This document shows positions 15,359-24,288 of a stretch of 64,000 bases of DNA, piece after piece. Origin of the DNA: Leucobacter chromiisoli (lineage in GTDB: Bacteria > Actinomycetota > Actinomycetes > Actinomycetales > Microbacteriaceae); assembly GCF_016522505.1 (NCBI RefSeq), contig NZ_JAEHOH010000001.1, forward strand, positions 1 to 64,000. Reading direction: 5' to 3'. Position 1 is the first letter of the stretch. Every line of letters starts with the position of its first letter. The translations under genes were made by a program, and so were the position numbers. The notes under the pieces are model-generated. The model was given only the letters and a program-made list of their open reading frames with translations. It did no database searches and was not told the origin of the DNA.

Positions 15359-15451
15359 TACCGCTGGAGGGCGGGCCTGGGAGCCGGGTCCGGGGGAGCC
15401 GGGTCCGGGGAGCCGAGCCCGGGGAGCCCGGGCCGCCCCAGGGCAGGGCGC

Positions 15452-16966
15452 TCAGGCGTCGACGAGCTCGCGCCGCTTGCGGGCGACGATCCTGCTGCGC
15501 ACGGCGAACCCGAGCACGAGCAGCAGCAGGGCGTACAGCGTCAGCGTGATCGGCCCCTGGACCAGCACGCTGAAGTCGCCGTTCGCGCTCATCGCCGCGT
15601 CGCGCAGGCTCGTCTCGGCGAGCGGCCCGAGCACCATGCCGATGATCAGCGGCGCGAGCGGGAAGTCGACCGCCCGCATGAGGAACCCGACGACGCCGAC
15701 GCCGAGCAGCATCAGCAGGTCGAAGGTGGATCCCGAGGTCGCGTAGATGCCGAGGGCGCAGAACAGCGTGATGCCCGCGTAGAGGTAGGGCCTCGGGATC
15801 AGCAGCAGCTTCGCCCACAGCATCGCGAACGGCAGGTTGAGGATCAGCAGCACGATCATCGCGATGAAGAAGCTCGCCAGCAGCGCCCACACGAGGTCGG
15901 GCGCCCGCTCGAAGAGCAGGGGGCCGGGCTGCAGCCCGTACTGCCGGAACGCCGCCAGCATGATCGCCGCCGTCGCCGAGATGGGCAGGCCCAGGGCGAG
16001 CAGGGCGCCCATCGCCATGCCGGTGGTCGAGTTGCCCGCCGCCTCCGGGGCGGCGAGGCCCCGGATCGCGCCCTTGCCGAACATCGGGTGCCGGCGTCGC
16101 GCATCCAGCCGCTTCTCGAGGCCGTAGGCCAGGAAGGTGGGGATCTCCGAGCCGCCGGCCGGCACGACGCCGAAGGGCAGGCCGATCGCCGTGCCGCGAG
16201 CCCAGGCCGGCGCGGCCTCCTTCAGCTCTCTGCGGGACAGCCAGGGCCGTCCACTGGGCCGGATGATCGCCCCGCCCGTGATGTGCCGCTCGAGGCAGGC
16301 GACGTAGATGACCTCGCCGAGCGCGAGCACCGCCACGGTGACCGTGACGAGCGAGATGCCGTCGAACAGGTTCGGGGAGTCGAAGGTGAAGCGCGGCGCG
16401 CCGGACACGCCGTCGACGCCGATGACCGCGATCCCGAGCCCGATGAACAGCGCGGCGAGGCCCTTGACCGCGTTGTCGGTCACCACCGACGAGGTGGCGG
16501 CGAACGCGAACACGGCGAGCGCGAAGAACTCCGCCGGCCCGAACCGCGTCGAGAAGTCGGCGAGCGCCGGCGCGAGGAACACGACGACGATCGAGGCGAC
16601 GAAGCCGCCGACGAACGCGCCGATCGCCGCGGTGGCGAGGGCCTGGGCGGCTCGTCCGCTGAGCGCCATCTTGTGGCCCTCGAACGTCGACGCGATCGCC
16701 GAGGCCTGGCCCGGCGTGTTCATCAGGATGCCCATCGTCGAGTCGCCGAAGAGCCCGCCGAAGTAGACCCCCGAGAACATGATGAACGCGGCCGTCGGCT
16801 CGAGCGAGAAGGTGATCGGCAGCAGCAGGGCGACGGCCATCGAGGAGCCGAGCCCGGGCATGACGCCGACGGCGGTGCCGAGCAGGCAACCGACGAGCAC
16901 CCACAGCAGGTTCTGCCAGGTGAGCGCTCCCGCGAAGCCCTCGGCGAGGAGTTGCAGCGTATCCAT
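15452..16966 (-). CDS. tctA: Tripartite tricarboxylate transporter, large permease TctA
   Basis: A 504-residue, about 12-helix permease of the TctA/DUF112 family, which moves di- and tricarboxylates driven by ion gradients, fed by a periplasmic-type receptor. Family hallmarks: GVMPGLGSSMAVALLLPITF near residues 34-53, GGLFGDSTMGILMNTPGQ near 70-87, and GIPFG-like PFGVVPAGGSEIPTFLAYG. Normal length. One base separates it from tctB, so tctC-tctB-tctA is one leftward operon. Confidence 0.93.
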   Translation of the reverse strand: MDTLQLLAEGFAGALTWQNLLWVLVGCLLGTAVGVMPGLGSSMAVALLLPITFSLEPTAAFIMFSGVYFGGLFGDSTMGILMNTPGQASAIASTFEGHKMALSGRAAQALATAAIGAFVGGFVASIVVVFLAPALADFSTRFGPAEFFALAVFAFAATSSVVTDNAVKGLAALFIGLGIAVIGVDGVSGAPRFTFDSPNLFDGISLVTVTVAVLALGEVIYVACLERHITGGAIIRPSGRPWLSRRELKEAAPAWARGTAIGLPFGVVPAGGSEIPTFLAYGLEKRLDARRRHPMFGKGAIRGLAAPEAAGNSTTGMAMGALLALGLPISATAAIMLAAFRQYGLQPGPLLFERAPDLVWALLASFFIAMIVLLILNLPFAMLWAKLLLIPRPYLYAGITLFCALGIYATSGSTFDLLMLLGVGVVGFLMRAVDFPLAPLIIGMVLGPLAETSLRDAAMSANGDFSVLVQGPITLTLYALLLLVLGFAVRSRIVARKRRELVDA

Positions 16967-16967
16967 G

Positions 16968-17591
16968 TCAGAACCCCCAGCCCAGGACGCCGGAGGGCAG
17001 CGAGAGCCCGAGCATCATGTCGAACGCGATGTAGGAGAGCGAGGCGACGGTGAGGCCGACGACCAGGCTGAAGAACGGCCGCGTCGAGCCGAAGCCGCGG
17101 GCGACGCACCAGAAGAGGAGGGCCGAGCCCACGATCCAGCCGAGGAACTGCAGCGTCAGCGAGAAGACGAGGAAGGAGCCGACGATCCAGGCGAGGGACC
17201 TCCAGTCGACGCCGACGCTCCTGCCGGTGCGGGATCCGGAGCCGTCGGCCCCGGCCGCCTCGTCCTCCTCGAGGATCAGCTCGAGCTCCTCGGTGAGGAC
17301 GCGGCGCGCCTCGGCCGCCGCGCGGTGCTCGCGGATCGTCGAGACGATCAGCAGCACGGCGAACAGGTAGAGGCCCGCCGTGATGAGCCCCGGGAAGAAC
17401 TGCGGCCCGGGGAACGCGGTGCCCTCGGGCACGCGCATGGTGACGATCCCGATCAGCAGGTAGGTCGCGAAGGCGATCAGCACGACGGGCATGATCAGGT
17501 TCTTCAGCAGGGCGGCCGTGCTGCCCGTGCCGATCTCGAGCTCCTCGCCGACCACCGCGGAGGCCGCGGTGGGGTTGTTCGATGGCATCAT
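16968..17591 (-). CDS. tctB: Tripartite tricarboxylate transporter, small permease TctB
   Basis: A 207-residue membrane protein with four hydrophobic segments (about residues 32-52, 70-90, 137-160, 170-195), the arrangement of TctB small subunits. The loop between helices 2 and 3 is long and acidic. Two consecutive ATGs (17591, 17588) overlap the tctC stop; either may be used. TctB is needed with TctA for transport in characterised systems. Confidence 0.87.
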   Translation of the reverse strand: MMPSNNPTAASAVVGEELEIGTGSTAALLKNLIMPVVLIAFATYLLIGIVTMRVPEGTAFPGPQFFPGLITAGLYLFAVLLIVSTIREHRAAAEARRVLTEELELILEEDEAAGADGSGSRTGRSVGVDWRSLAWIVGSFLVFSLTLQFLGWIVGSALLFWCVARGFGSTRPFFSLVVGLTVASLSYIAFDMMLGLSLPSGVLGWGF

Positions 17592-18619
17592 TGCCCCATC
17601 TCCTCGTACAGCACTTCGATGCGCGCGTGCTCGTCGTCGAGGAACTGCGTCAGTTCGTCGCCGACGATGACCCGCTCGGACCAGTGGTAGCGCTCGATCG
17701 CGTCTCGCCACTCGGGCGTCTCGATGGTCTCGGCGATGAGATCCTCGAGATCCTCGGTCTCCTCCGCGGAGATGCCCGAGGGTGCGGCGAGCATGCGCCA
17801 GTTCGTGAGCGTGATGTCGTATCCCTGCTCGCGCGCCGTGGGGATGTCGATCCCCTCGACGGGCTCCTCGGCGACGAGCGCGAGGGCTCGCAGGCGCCCC
17901 GACTCGATCTGGTCGATGTTGTCGGAGTAGCCGCCGGTCGCGGCGCCCGCCGTGCCGTTGAGCAGGGCCTGGATCGCCTCGCCGCCGCCGTCGGACGAGA
18001 TGTAGGTCGTGTCGACGGGATCGATCCCTGCGGCGAGCGCGAGGTCGGTGACGACGAGCTGGTCGAAGGAGCCGCCGCCGGTCCAGGGGATCGACTTCGG
18101 ATCCTCCTCCCACGCGGTCACGAGCTCCTCGAGCGTCTGGTACGGCGAGTCGGCGGGGACGACGATCACGTCGTACTCCTCGAAGAGCACCGCGAGCGGC
18201 GTGACGTCGTCGAGGGTGGCTGCCGAGCCGTACTGGATGGTCGCGGCGAGCAGGCCGGTGCCGCCGACCAGGAGGTTGCCCGCCCGGCCCTCGAGCATCG
18301 ACACGTTGCCGAGGGCGATCGTGCCGCCGGCTCCCGGCATGTTCACGACCTGCACGTTGTTGATGAGGCCGTTCGCCTTCTGCGCCTGCTGCATCTCGCG
18401 CGCCACCGTGTCCCAGCCGCCGCCCGCGGCCGCCGGCGCGATGATCGTCATGGACGACCGGAGATCCTGCCCGGCGGCGGCCGAGCTGATCGATCCGTAG
18501 CCGGCGACGCCGATCGAGGCCGCGGCGATCGCTCCGCCGATGATGCGCAGCGCGGTGCGCCTGGTGGGAGAGGCCGGATCGGGCGGGCCCTCCGCCGACT
18601 CCACTGGTGTTTCCGTCAT
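17588..18619 (-). CDS. tctC: Tripartite tricarboxylate transporter receptor TctC (Bug family)
   Basis: A 343-residue extracytoplasmic solute receptor. The N-terminus carries a twin-arginine-like TRRTALRIIGG followed by a hydrophobic stretch, so export by Tat is possible. The mature part shows Bug-family features: IIAPAAAGGGWDTVAREM, VVNMPGAGGTIALGNV and GYSDNIDQIESGRLRALAL. Start supported by GAAGGAG. First gene of the operon and divergent from a CitA/CitB-type two-component system, the expected regulator. Ligand probably a tri- or dicarboxylate; not provable here. Confidence 0.92.
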   Translation of the reverse strand: MTETPVESAEGPPDPASPTRRTALRIIGGAIAAASIGVAGYGSISSAAAGQDLRSSMTIIAPAAAGGGWDTVAREMQQAQKANGLINNVQVVNMPGAGGTIALGNVSMLEGRAGNLLVGGTGLLAATIQYGSAATLDDVTPLAVLFEEYDVIVVPADSPYQTLEELVTAWEEDPKSIPWTGGGSFDQLVVTDLALAAGIDPVDTTYISSDGGGEAIQALLNGTAGAATGGYSDNIDQIESGRLRALALVAEEPVEGIDIPTAREQGYDITLTNWRMLAAPSGISAEETEDLEDLIAETIETPEWRDAIERYHWSERVIVGDELTQFLDDEHARIEVLYEEMGQ

Positions 18620-18772
18620 GTTCGCTCCTTCATGCGGACGCCGTTGTTGCCGCATAACGGTTACTAGGATGGCAGCAGCCCCGCCGGCACCGCCCGGCCG
18701 GGGGAATTGTGATCTTTGATGCTCACGGGGCGGCCGAGCTCTTCGGGGCGGCGGCCGGGCGGGAGGTGGTCG

Positions 18773-20089
18773 ATGAGGACCGTGCGGTCGTCGCGCGCTG
18801 CGCGGCTCGGGATCCTGCTGCTGCCCTGCCTCATCGTGCTCGCCTGCGTCGGGATCACGGCGAGCATCGCGATCTCGGTGCAGGAGCGCAGCATCCGCCA
18901 GTCCACCGCGGATCGGGTGCGCGACGTCGCGACGAGTCTCGCCGAGCTGGCGCAGGTGCGGGAGGCGCTCGAGGGGGCCGTCGGCTCCGGGGACGCCGCC
19001 CATCCCGAGGGAGCCGCCGGTGCCGAGGACGCCGCCGGTGCGAGGGACGCCGCCGATCCCGCGGGTGCGGCCGATGCCGCGGCCTCCCTGCAGCCCCTCG
19101 CCGACGTCGTCGAGCGCGCGGCGGGCGTCGACTACCTCGTCATCACCGACGACGCGGGCATCCGCATCACGCACCCCACCCCCTCCGAGCGGGGCAAGCC
19201 CGTCTCGACCGACGTCTCGGCGGTGCTCGCCGGCGAGGAGTTCCTCGGCACCGAGACCGGCACGCTCGGGCCGATGCTGCGCGCGAAGGCGCCGGTGCGC
19301 GGCGCCGACGGCGAAGTGATCGGCTCGCTCTCGGTCGGCATCCTGGAGACCCGCATCGCCGCGGAGTTCGACGAGGCGCTGCGCACCCTGCTGCCGTGGG
19401 CGATCGGAGCGCTCGTCGTCGGCACCCTCGCCAGCTCGGCGATCGCCGCGGCGCTGGAGCGGCGCTTCCGCCGGCTCGACGCGACCGCGCGCGAGCTCGA
19501 GCTGGCGCAGCGCACCGCGACCGCGCTCCGCGAGCAGACCCACGAGTTCAACACGCGGCTCCACGTCATCCACGGGCTCGTCTCCCACGGGGACACCGCC
19601 GAGGCGCTCTCCTACATCGACGGCGTCGCGCCCGTGCTCACTGCCGGCGGCGACGAGGAGCTGCGGGATCAGCCGCTGCTGCGGGCCACCGTCGAGGCGC
19701 TCCGGGCCGAGCTCGGCGCCCTGGGGGCCCGCCTCGAGACGCGGATCGACGTGGCGCGGGAGGTGGACGAGGAGGAGCTGCTCGTGCTCGCGAACCTCTG
19801 CCGGAACGCCGGCGAGGCGGGTGCGGCGCTGGTGCGGTGCGAGCTGATCGAGCGGGGCGACCGGCTGCGCGGCACGGTGGAGGACGACGGCCCGGGCATC
19901 GACCCGCGCGAGGCCGAGCGCGTCTTCACCCGCGGCTACTCGTCGAAACCCGATCCGTCGGGCAGCGGCCGGGGCCTGGGCCTCGACCTCGTGCGCCGCA
20001 CGGTGGCCGTGCGGGGCGGAACCGTCGAGCTCGGCAGGTCGGAGCTGGGAGGGGCGCGCTTCGCCTTCGAGATGGAGGTCGCGCGATGA
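18773..20089 (+). CDS. CitA/DcuS-type sensor histidine kinase
   Basis: A 438-residue membrane kinase for carboxylate sensing. Two membrane segments (about residues 12-34 and 205-226) flank an extracellular PAS-like domain. H-box THEFNTRLHVIHG (His257), N-box ANLCRNAGEAG, DDGPGIDP and GRGLGLDL are all present. An Ala/Asp/Gly-rich insert (residues 69-105) sits in the sensor domain near its start, unusual for the family. ATG 18773 is chosen for its GGGAGG site. Translationally coupled to the response regulator and divergent from tctCBA. Confidence 0.9.
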   Translation: MRTVRSSRAARLGILLLPCLIVLACVGITASIAISVQERSIRQSTADRVRDVATSLAELAQVREALEGAVGSGDAAHPEGAAGAEDAAGARDAADPAGAADAAASLQPLADVVERAAGVDYLVITDDAGIRITHPTPSERGKPVSTDVSAVLAGEEFLGTETGTLGPMLRAKAPVRGADGEVIGSLSVGILETRIAAEFDEALRTLLPWAIGALVVGTLASSAIAAALERRFRRLDATARELELAQRTATALREQTHEFNTRLHVIHGLVSHGDTAEALSYIDGVAPVLTAGGDEELRDQPLLRATVEALRAELGALGARLETRIDVAREVDEEELLVLANLCRNAGEAGAALVRCELIERGDRLRGTVEDDGPGIDPREAERVFTRGYSSKPDPSGSGRGLGLDLVRRTVAVRGGTVELGRSELGGARFAFEMEVAR

Positions 20090-20880
20090 GCGGAGACGCG
20101 ATCCGGGTGCTCGTGGTCGACGACGATCCGGGGGCGCGGGCGCTGCACGGCCGCTTCGTCTCGGGTACGCCGGGGTTCTCGCTCGTCGGCACCGTCGCCG
20201 GCGGGGAGGCGGCGGTCGAGCGGGGCCTGCGCGGGGGAGTGGACCTGATCCTGCTCGACATGAGGCTGCCCGACATCAGCGGGGTCGAGGTGCTGCACCA
20301 GCTGCGCACCCTCGGCTCCCGGTCGCCCGACGTGCTGGTGATCAGCTCCTCCCGGGATCAGGTCACGGTGCGGCAGGCGCTCGCGGCGCACGTGGTCGGC
20401 TACCTCGTCAAGCCGTTCACGCAGGAGGCGCTGCGCGAGCGGCTGGGGGTCTACCGGGCCGAACGGCGGCTGCGGGATCGGAACGAGCGCGACCGTCCGC
20501 TCGCGCAGGGCGAGATCGACCGGCTGCTCTCCACGGGCAGGATCCGGATCCCGGATCGCGCCTCCGCGAGACCGGCGGCGCGGCCCGCTGCGCCTCGGGA
20601 GTCCTCGGAGCGCATGGAGATCCCGGATCTCGCGGCCCCGGCCTCGCGCCTGCCGAAGGGGCTCGCGGAGGTCACCCTGCTGCGCATCCTGGGGGCCCTC
20701 GATCCCGTCGTGCCGGTCTCGGCGAGCGAGCTGGCCCAGCGCTGCGAGATCTCGCGGGCGACGGCGCGCCGCTACCTCGACCACCTGCTCGCCGAGGGCG
20801 CCATCGACCTCGCCCACCGCTACGGGAAGCGAGGGCGGCCGGAGGTGCTGTACCGTCTCGCGCCGTCCCCGGCGGGCTGA
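20086..20880 (+). CDS. CitB/DpiA-type response regulator
   Basis: A 264-residue regulator. The receiver domain has the acidic pocket VVDDDPGAR, phospho-acceptor Asp58 in LILLDMRLPD and the conserved Lys in GYLVKPFT. A linker rich in Ala, Arg and Pro leads to a C-terminal winged-helix DNA-binding domain (SASELAQRCEISRATARRYL) as in CitB/DcuR regulators. ATGA overlap with the kinase gene. Likely activates tctCBA. Confidence 0.9.
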   Translation: MSGDAIRVLVVDDDPGARALHGRFVSGTPGFSLVGTVAGGEAAVERGLRGGVDLILLDMRLPDISGVEVLHQLRTLGSRSPDVLVISSSRDQVTVRQALAAHVVGYLVKPFTQEALRERLGVYRAERRLRDRNERDRPLAQGEIDRLLSTGRIRIPDRASARPAARPAAPRESSERMEIPDLAAPASRLPKGLAEVTLLRILGALDPVVPVSASELAQRCEISRATARRYLDHLLAEGAIDLAHRYGKRGRPEVLYRLAPSPAG

Positions 20881-20937
20881 GTCGCGCCCGGGCCGCACCT
20901 CCCCAGGGGCTGCGCCGCGCACCGCACCTCCCCAGGG

Positions 20938-21003
20938 GAAGATCTGCCTCCAGCGGAACGTGGAACGCGGTTTCGGTTCCTCCGGCGGCAGATCTTCCGC
21001 TGG
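20938..21003. repeat. Dispersed palindromic repeat, copy B (between convergent genes)
   Basis: GAAGATCTGCC (20938-20948) pairs with GGCAGATCTTC (20987-20997), and CCAGCGGAA (20950-20958) with TTCCGCTGG (20995-21003). The 26 bases at 20969-20994, beginning GGTTTCGGTTCCTCCGGC, match the copy at 34704-34729 with one difference. Placed between the ends of the CitB-type gene and the SorC regulator, it fits a bidirectional terminator. Confidence 0.7.
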
Positions 21004-21051
21004 CGGACCCGAGTCCGCCCGAGCCCGCCCGCCCCCGCCCCGGCCCCGCGC

Positions 21052-21981
21052 TCAGCGCTCGAGCAGCCGGTGCGCGGTGTCGTCGTCGGTGATCAGGACC
21101 GTCGCGATCCCGGCGCGCAGCACCGCGCGCAGCGCGTCGAGCTTCTCGCGCCCGCCCGCCACGAGCACCACCTCGGGGATCGCGCGGAGCGTGTCGAGGG
21201 AGATCGCGATGGAGCGATCCTCGAGTCCGGGGACGACGCGCCCTCGCTCGTCGAAGAGCACGGTCGAGACCTCGGCGCGCACCCCGGCGGTCACGAGCGC
21301 CTCGCGCTCCTCCGCGGCGAGCGCCTCGGCGAGCTGCGAGGCCACCGGATCCCAGCTGCCCACGGCCATGATCGCCTTCGTCACGCCCCGCATGCGGTCG
21401 AAGGCCTCGGCCGTCGCCGGCTGCCGGCGGAAGGCCTCCGCGGCCGCGGGATCGGAGGCGACGAGCGGCGCGTGGATGGGGAAGGCCCGGCCGCCCGAGC
21501 GGGAGGTGACCCGGCGCAGCAGGTCGCCCGCCGTCTCGTCGAGCGGCCCGGCGAGCCCCGTGAGCTGCACCGCGTCGCACGGGGGCAGCGGCGGCAGGTG
21601 GTCGGCGATCGCGCTCAGCGTCCGCCCGCTCGCGAACCCGAGCACGTCGGCGGGGCTCACGGCCTCGCTGAGGTAGTCGGACGCCAGCCGCCCGAGGGCT
21701 TCGCGCACCCCGGCCGCCGTGCGATCCTGCGGGATCGCGCAGCGCGCCTCGCGCAGGCCGTATCGGGCGGCGATCTCCTCGAGGCCCTCGACGGTGACGC
21801 CCTCGGGCGAGCGGACGATGATGCGGACGATGCCGAGATCCCGTGCCTCGCCGAGCATGCGGGCGACCTTGAAGCGCGAGACGCCGAGGTGCTCGGCGAT
21901 CTGGACGAGGGGCACGTCGTTGACGTAGAACTCGCGGGCGATGTACGCCATCTCGACCAGTCTGCTGGGGCCCGGTTGCAT
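21052..21981 (-). CDS. SorC-family sugar-binding transcriptional regulator
   Basis: A 309-residue regulator: N-terminal HTH (VQIAEHLGVSRFKVARMLGEARDLGIV, residues about 26-52) joined to the sugar-phosphate-binding domain of SorC/DeoR-type regulators (VLGFASGRTLSAIADHLPP; RAIPEVVLVAGGREKLDALRAVLRAG near the end). ATG 21981 has GAGGAGGT upstream. Divergent from the polyol operon beginning at 22091, which it very probably controls in response to a phosphorylated sugar intermediate. Confidence 0.9.
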   Translation of the reverse strand: MQPGPSRLVEMAYIAREFYVNDVPLVQIAEHLGVSRFKVARMLGEARDLGIVRIIVRSPEGVTVEGLEEIAARYGLREARCAIPQDRTAAGVREALGRLASDYLSEAVSPADVLGFASGRTLSAIADHLPPLPPCDAVQLTGLAGPLDETAGDLLRRVTSRSGGRAFPIHAPLVASDPAAAEAFRRQPATAEAFDRMRGVTKAIMAVGSWDPVASQLAEALAAEEREALVTAGVRAEVSTVLFDERGRVVPGLEDRSIAISLDTLRAIPEVVLVAGGREKLDALRAVLRAGIATVLITDDDTAHRLLER

Positions 21982-22052
21982 CGCACCTCCTCGTTCGGCA
22001 ACACCACACATGTTCTCACGGGGAAGGAGAGCGGAACGCGCGGGCGAGTGAG

Positions 22053-22058
22053 TAGACT
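22053..22058 (+). promoter_or_regulatory. -10 candidate of the polyol operon
   Basis: TAGACT, with a transcription start expected near 22065 and a short leader containing GAGAGGTGG (22072-22080), the ribosome site for ATG 22091. Confidence 0.45.
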
Positions 22059-22090
22059 GAGCGTTACAGATGAGAGGTGGTCGCGATCAT

Positions 22091-22807
22091 ATGAGCGCAC
22101 GTCGTGAGGAAATCGTCGAGAACGCGCGGGAGTGCATCCGCCGCGAGGCGCGGGCCCTGGCCCATCTGGCCGAGACGATCGACGACGACTTCGCCGACGT
22201 GGTCGCCGAGGTGAGCGCCTGCAGCGGCAAGGTCGTGACGACCGGCGCCGGCACCTCCGGCATCATGGCCGAGCGCCTCGCGCACCTGCTCGCCGTCGCC
22301 GGCACGCCGGCCTTCTACCTGCCCAGCCAGGACGCGCTGCACGGCGGCATGGGCGCGGTCACGCCGGGCGACTACGTGATCGCGTTCTCGAAGGGCGGCA
22401 GGTCGGCCGAGCTGACCCAGCTCGTCTCGCGCCTCGTCGAGCGCGGCGTCGCCGTGACCGCCGTGACGGAGAGCCCCGACTCGCCCTTCGCCGAGGCCGC
22501 GACGCGCACCGTCGTCGTCACGACCGATCCCGCCGAAGCCGACCTCGGCGGCCTGATCGCGACGGGCAGCACCCTCGTCGCGGGCGCGTGGGGCGACGCG
22601 CTCACCGGCACCCTCATGGCGCTCTCGGGCTTCAGCTGGGAGGAGGTCGTGCGGATCCACCCTGCCGGCATCGTCGGCGAGCAGAGCGATCTTCCGGAGG
22701 CGATGTCGCTCGACGGCGGTGCTCCCGGCGCGCCCGGCGCGCCCGAGTCGGCAGGCGGTGCTCCCGGCGCGCCCGGGTCCGCGGCCGGCGCGGGGGCGGA
22801 GCGGTGA
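22091..22807 (+). CDS. SIS-domain sugar-phosphate isomerase (KdsD/GutQ-like, no CBS domains)
   Basis: A 238-residue cytosolic protein with one SIS domain. Motifs resemble arabinose-5-phosphate isomerases: GKVVTTGAGTSGIMAERLA, the PSQDALHGGMG segment (KdsD has EALHGD), and VIAFSKGGRSAEL, ending IHPAGIVG. The CBS pair of KdsD is replaced by a Gly/Ala/Pro-rich tail of about 30 residues encoded by a 23-bp direct repeat. An upstream ATG at 22070 is possible, but 22091 has the better ribosome site. Likely interconverts a ketose- and aldose-phosphate in polyol use. Confidence 0.8.
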   Translation: MSARREEIVENARECIRREARALAHLAETIDDDFADVVAEVSACSGKVVTTGAGTSGIMAERLAHLLAVAGTPAFYLPSQDALHGGMGAVTPGDYVIAFSKGGRSAELTQLVSRLVERGVAVTAVTESPDSPFAEAATRTVVVTTDPAEADLGGLIATGSTLVAGAWGDALTGTLMALSGFSWEEVVRIHPAGIVGEQSDLPEAMSLDGGAPGAPGAPESAGGAPGAPGSAAGAGAER

Positions 22808-24288
22808 CGCTCGCGCTCGTGGCCGGCGTCGACACCTCGACCCAGTCCTGCAAGGTCGAGCTGTACACGCTCGAGGGCGAGCGCGTCGCCGGCGCCTCGG
22901 CCGCGCACCCGCCGGTCGCCCCTCCCCGCAGCGAGCAGGATCCCCGGGCCTGGTGGAGCGCGTTCGTCGAGGCCTTCCGCGGCGCCCTCGACGAGGCGCG
23001 CGTGCGGGCGGGCGACCGCGGCGAGCTCGAGGTGCGGGCGATCGCCGTGGGCGGTCAGTGCCACGGCCTCGTCGCGCTCGACGGGCGCGGAGAGGTCATC
23101 CGCGACGCCAAGCTCTGGAACGACACCACCTCGACGCCCGAGCTGGAGGCGCTGCTCGACGAGATCGGCGCCGACCGCATGCTCGAGCGCGTCGGCACCC
23201 TGCCGACGGCCGCCTTCACGCTCAGCAAGGTGGCGTGGCTGCGGGCGCACGAGCCCGAGAACTTCGCCGCCATGCGCCACATGCTGCTGCCGCACGACTA
23301 CCTCGGCTACCGGCTGACCGGGCGCATGGCCACGGATCGCTCCGAGGCCTCGGGCACCGCCTACTTCGACGCCGTGAACAACCGGTACCTGCTCGAGCAC
23401 CTGGAGATCATCGACGGCGGCAAGGACTGGGCCGCGATGCTGCCCGAGGTGCTGCCGCCCGAGGGCGTCACGGGGGTGGTCACGCCGCAGGCCGCGGCCG
23501 AGCTCGGGATCCTGCCCGGCGCCACCGTCACGGCGGGCGGCGGCGACCAGCACGTCTCCGCGCTCGGTCTCGGCATCTCGGAGGGGGAGCTGGTGTTCTC
23601 GCTCGGCACCTCGGGGGTCGTCTTCACCACGACCGATCAGCCGGTGCGGGATCGCTCGGGGGCGGTGGACTGCGTCGCGAACCTCACCGGCGGCTTCCTC
23701 CCGCTCTCCTCGACCCTGAACGCGGCGAAGACGACCGACACCTTCGCCCGGCTCATGGGGGTCGACCACGACGGGCTCTCGGCGCTCGCGCTCGCCGCCG
23801 GCGACGACGGGCCCGTGCTCGCCGCCTACCTCGACGGGGAGCGCACGCCGAACCGGCCGGACGCCACGGGGCTGCTGGCGGATCTCACCACCTCCACCTC
23901 GCGCGAGGAGATCGCGCGGGCGGCCTACGAGGGCGTCGTCTTCGGCCTCGTCTTCGGCATGCGCCAGATGGAGCGGGTCGGCGTGCCGGTCGGCGGAGCC
24001 GTGACCGTCATCGGGGGCGGATCCAGGTCGCCCGCCTACACCCAGCTCATCGCCGACGCCGTCGGCCGACCGGTGCAGACGGTGGACGTGCCCGAGGCGG
24101 TGACCCGCGGCGCCGCGGTGCAGGCCGCCGCCGTGCTGACGGGCACCACCGTCGCCGAGAAGGCCGCGGCCTGGCGACCCCCGGGCCGGGTCGTCGCCGA
24201 GCCCCGCCCCGGCGCGCACGCCGCCCGCTACGAGCGCTACCTCGAGGTCGCCTCGTGCACCGAGCTGGATCGGAGCCGCAGCCGATGA
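22804..24288 (+). CDS. FGGY-family carbohydrate kinase (xylulokinase-like)
   Basis: A 494-residue sugar kinase. The N-terminal domain begins VAGVDTSTQSCKVELYTLEG (phosphate-binding DTST loop); AIAVGGQCHGLVALD and LWNDTTS follow as in xylulokinases; the C-terminal domain has LGTSGVVFTTTDQP, and VTVIGGGSRSPAYTQLIADA as the FGGY signature. The GTG start overlaps the preceding stop (GTGA). It would phosphorylate the ketose formed by the polyol dehydrogenases of the operon. Exact sugar not determinable. Confidence 0.88.
   Translation: MTLALVAGVDTSTQSCKVELYTLEGERVAGASAAHPPVAPPRSEQDPRAWWSAFVEAFRGALDEARVRAGDRGELEVRAIAVGGQCHGLVALDGRGEVIRDAKLWNDTTSTPELEALLDEIGADRMLERVGTLPTAAFTLSKVAWLRAHEPENFAAMRHMLLPHDYLGYRLTGRMATDRSEASGTAYFDAVNNRYLLEHLEIIDGGKDWAAMLPEVLPPEGVTGVVTPQAAAELGILPGATVTAGGGDQHVSALGLGISEGELVFSLGTSGVVFTTTDQPVRDRSGAVDCVANLTGGFLPLSSTLNAAKTTDTFARLMGVDHDGLSALALAAGDDGPVLAAYLDGERTPNRPDATGLLADLTTSTSREEIARAAYEGVVFGLVFGMRQMERVGVPVGGAVTVIGGGSRSPAYTQLIADAVGRPVQTVDVPEAVTRGAAVQAAAVLTGTTVAEKAAAWRPPGRVVAEPRPGAHAARYERYLEVASCTELDRSRSR

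Noticed and set aside
15836-17053. Long plus-strand frames opposite tctA and tctB
   Set aside because: High-GC antisense frames rich in Arg, Glu and His without conserved domains or ribosome sites; the tct genes on the other strand are unambiguous.
18620-18772. CitB-type operator between tctC and the sensor kinase
   Set aside because: CCGCATAACGG near 18650 is weakly symmetric, but no repeated or extended motif supports it.
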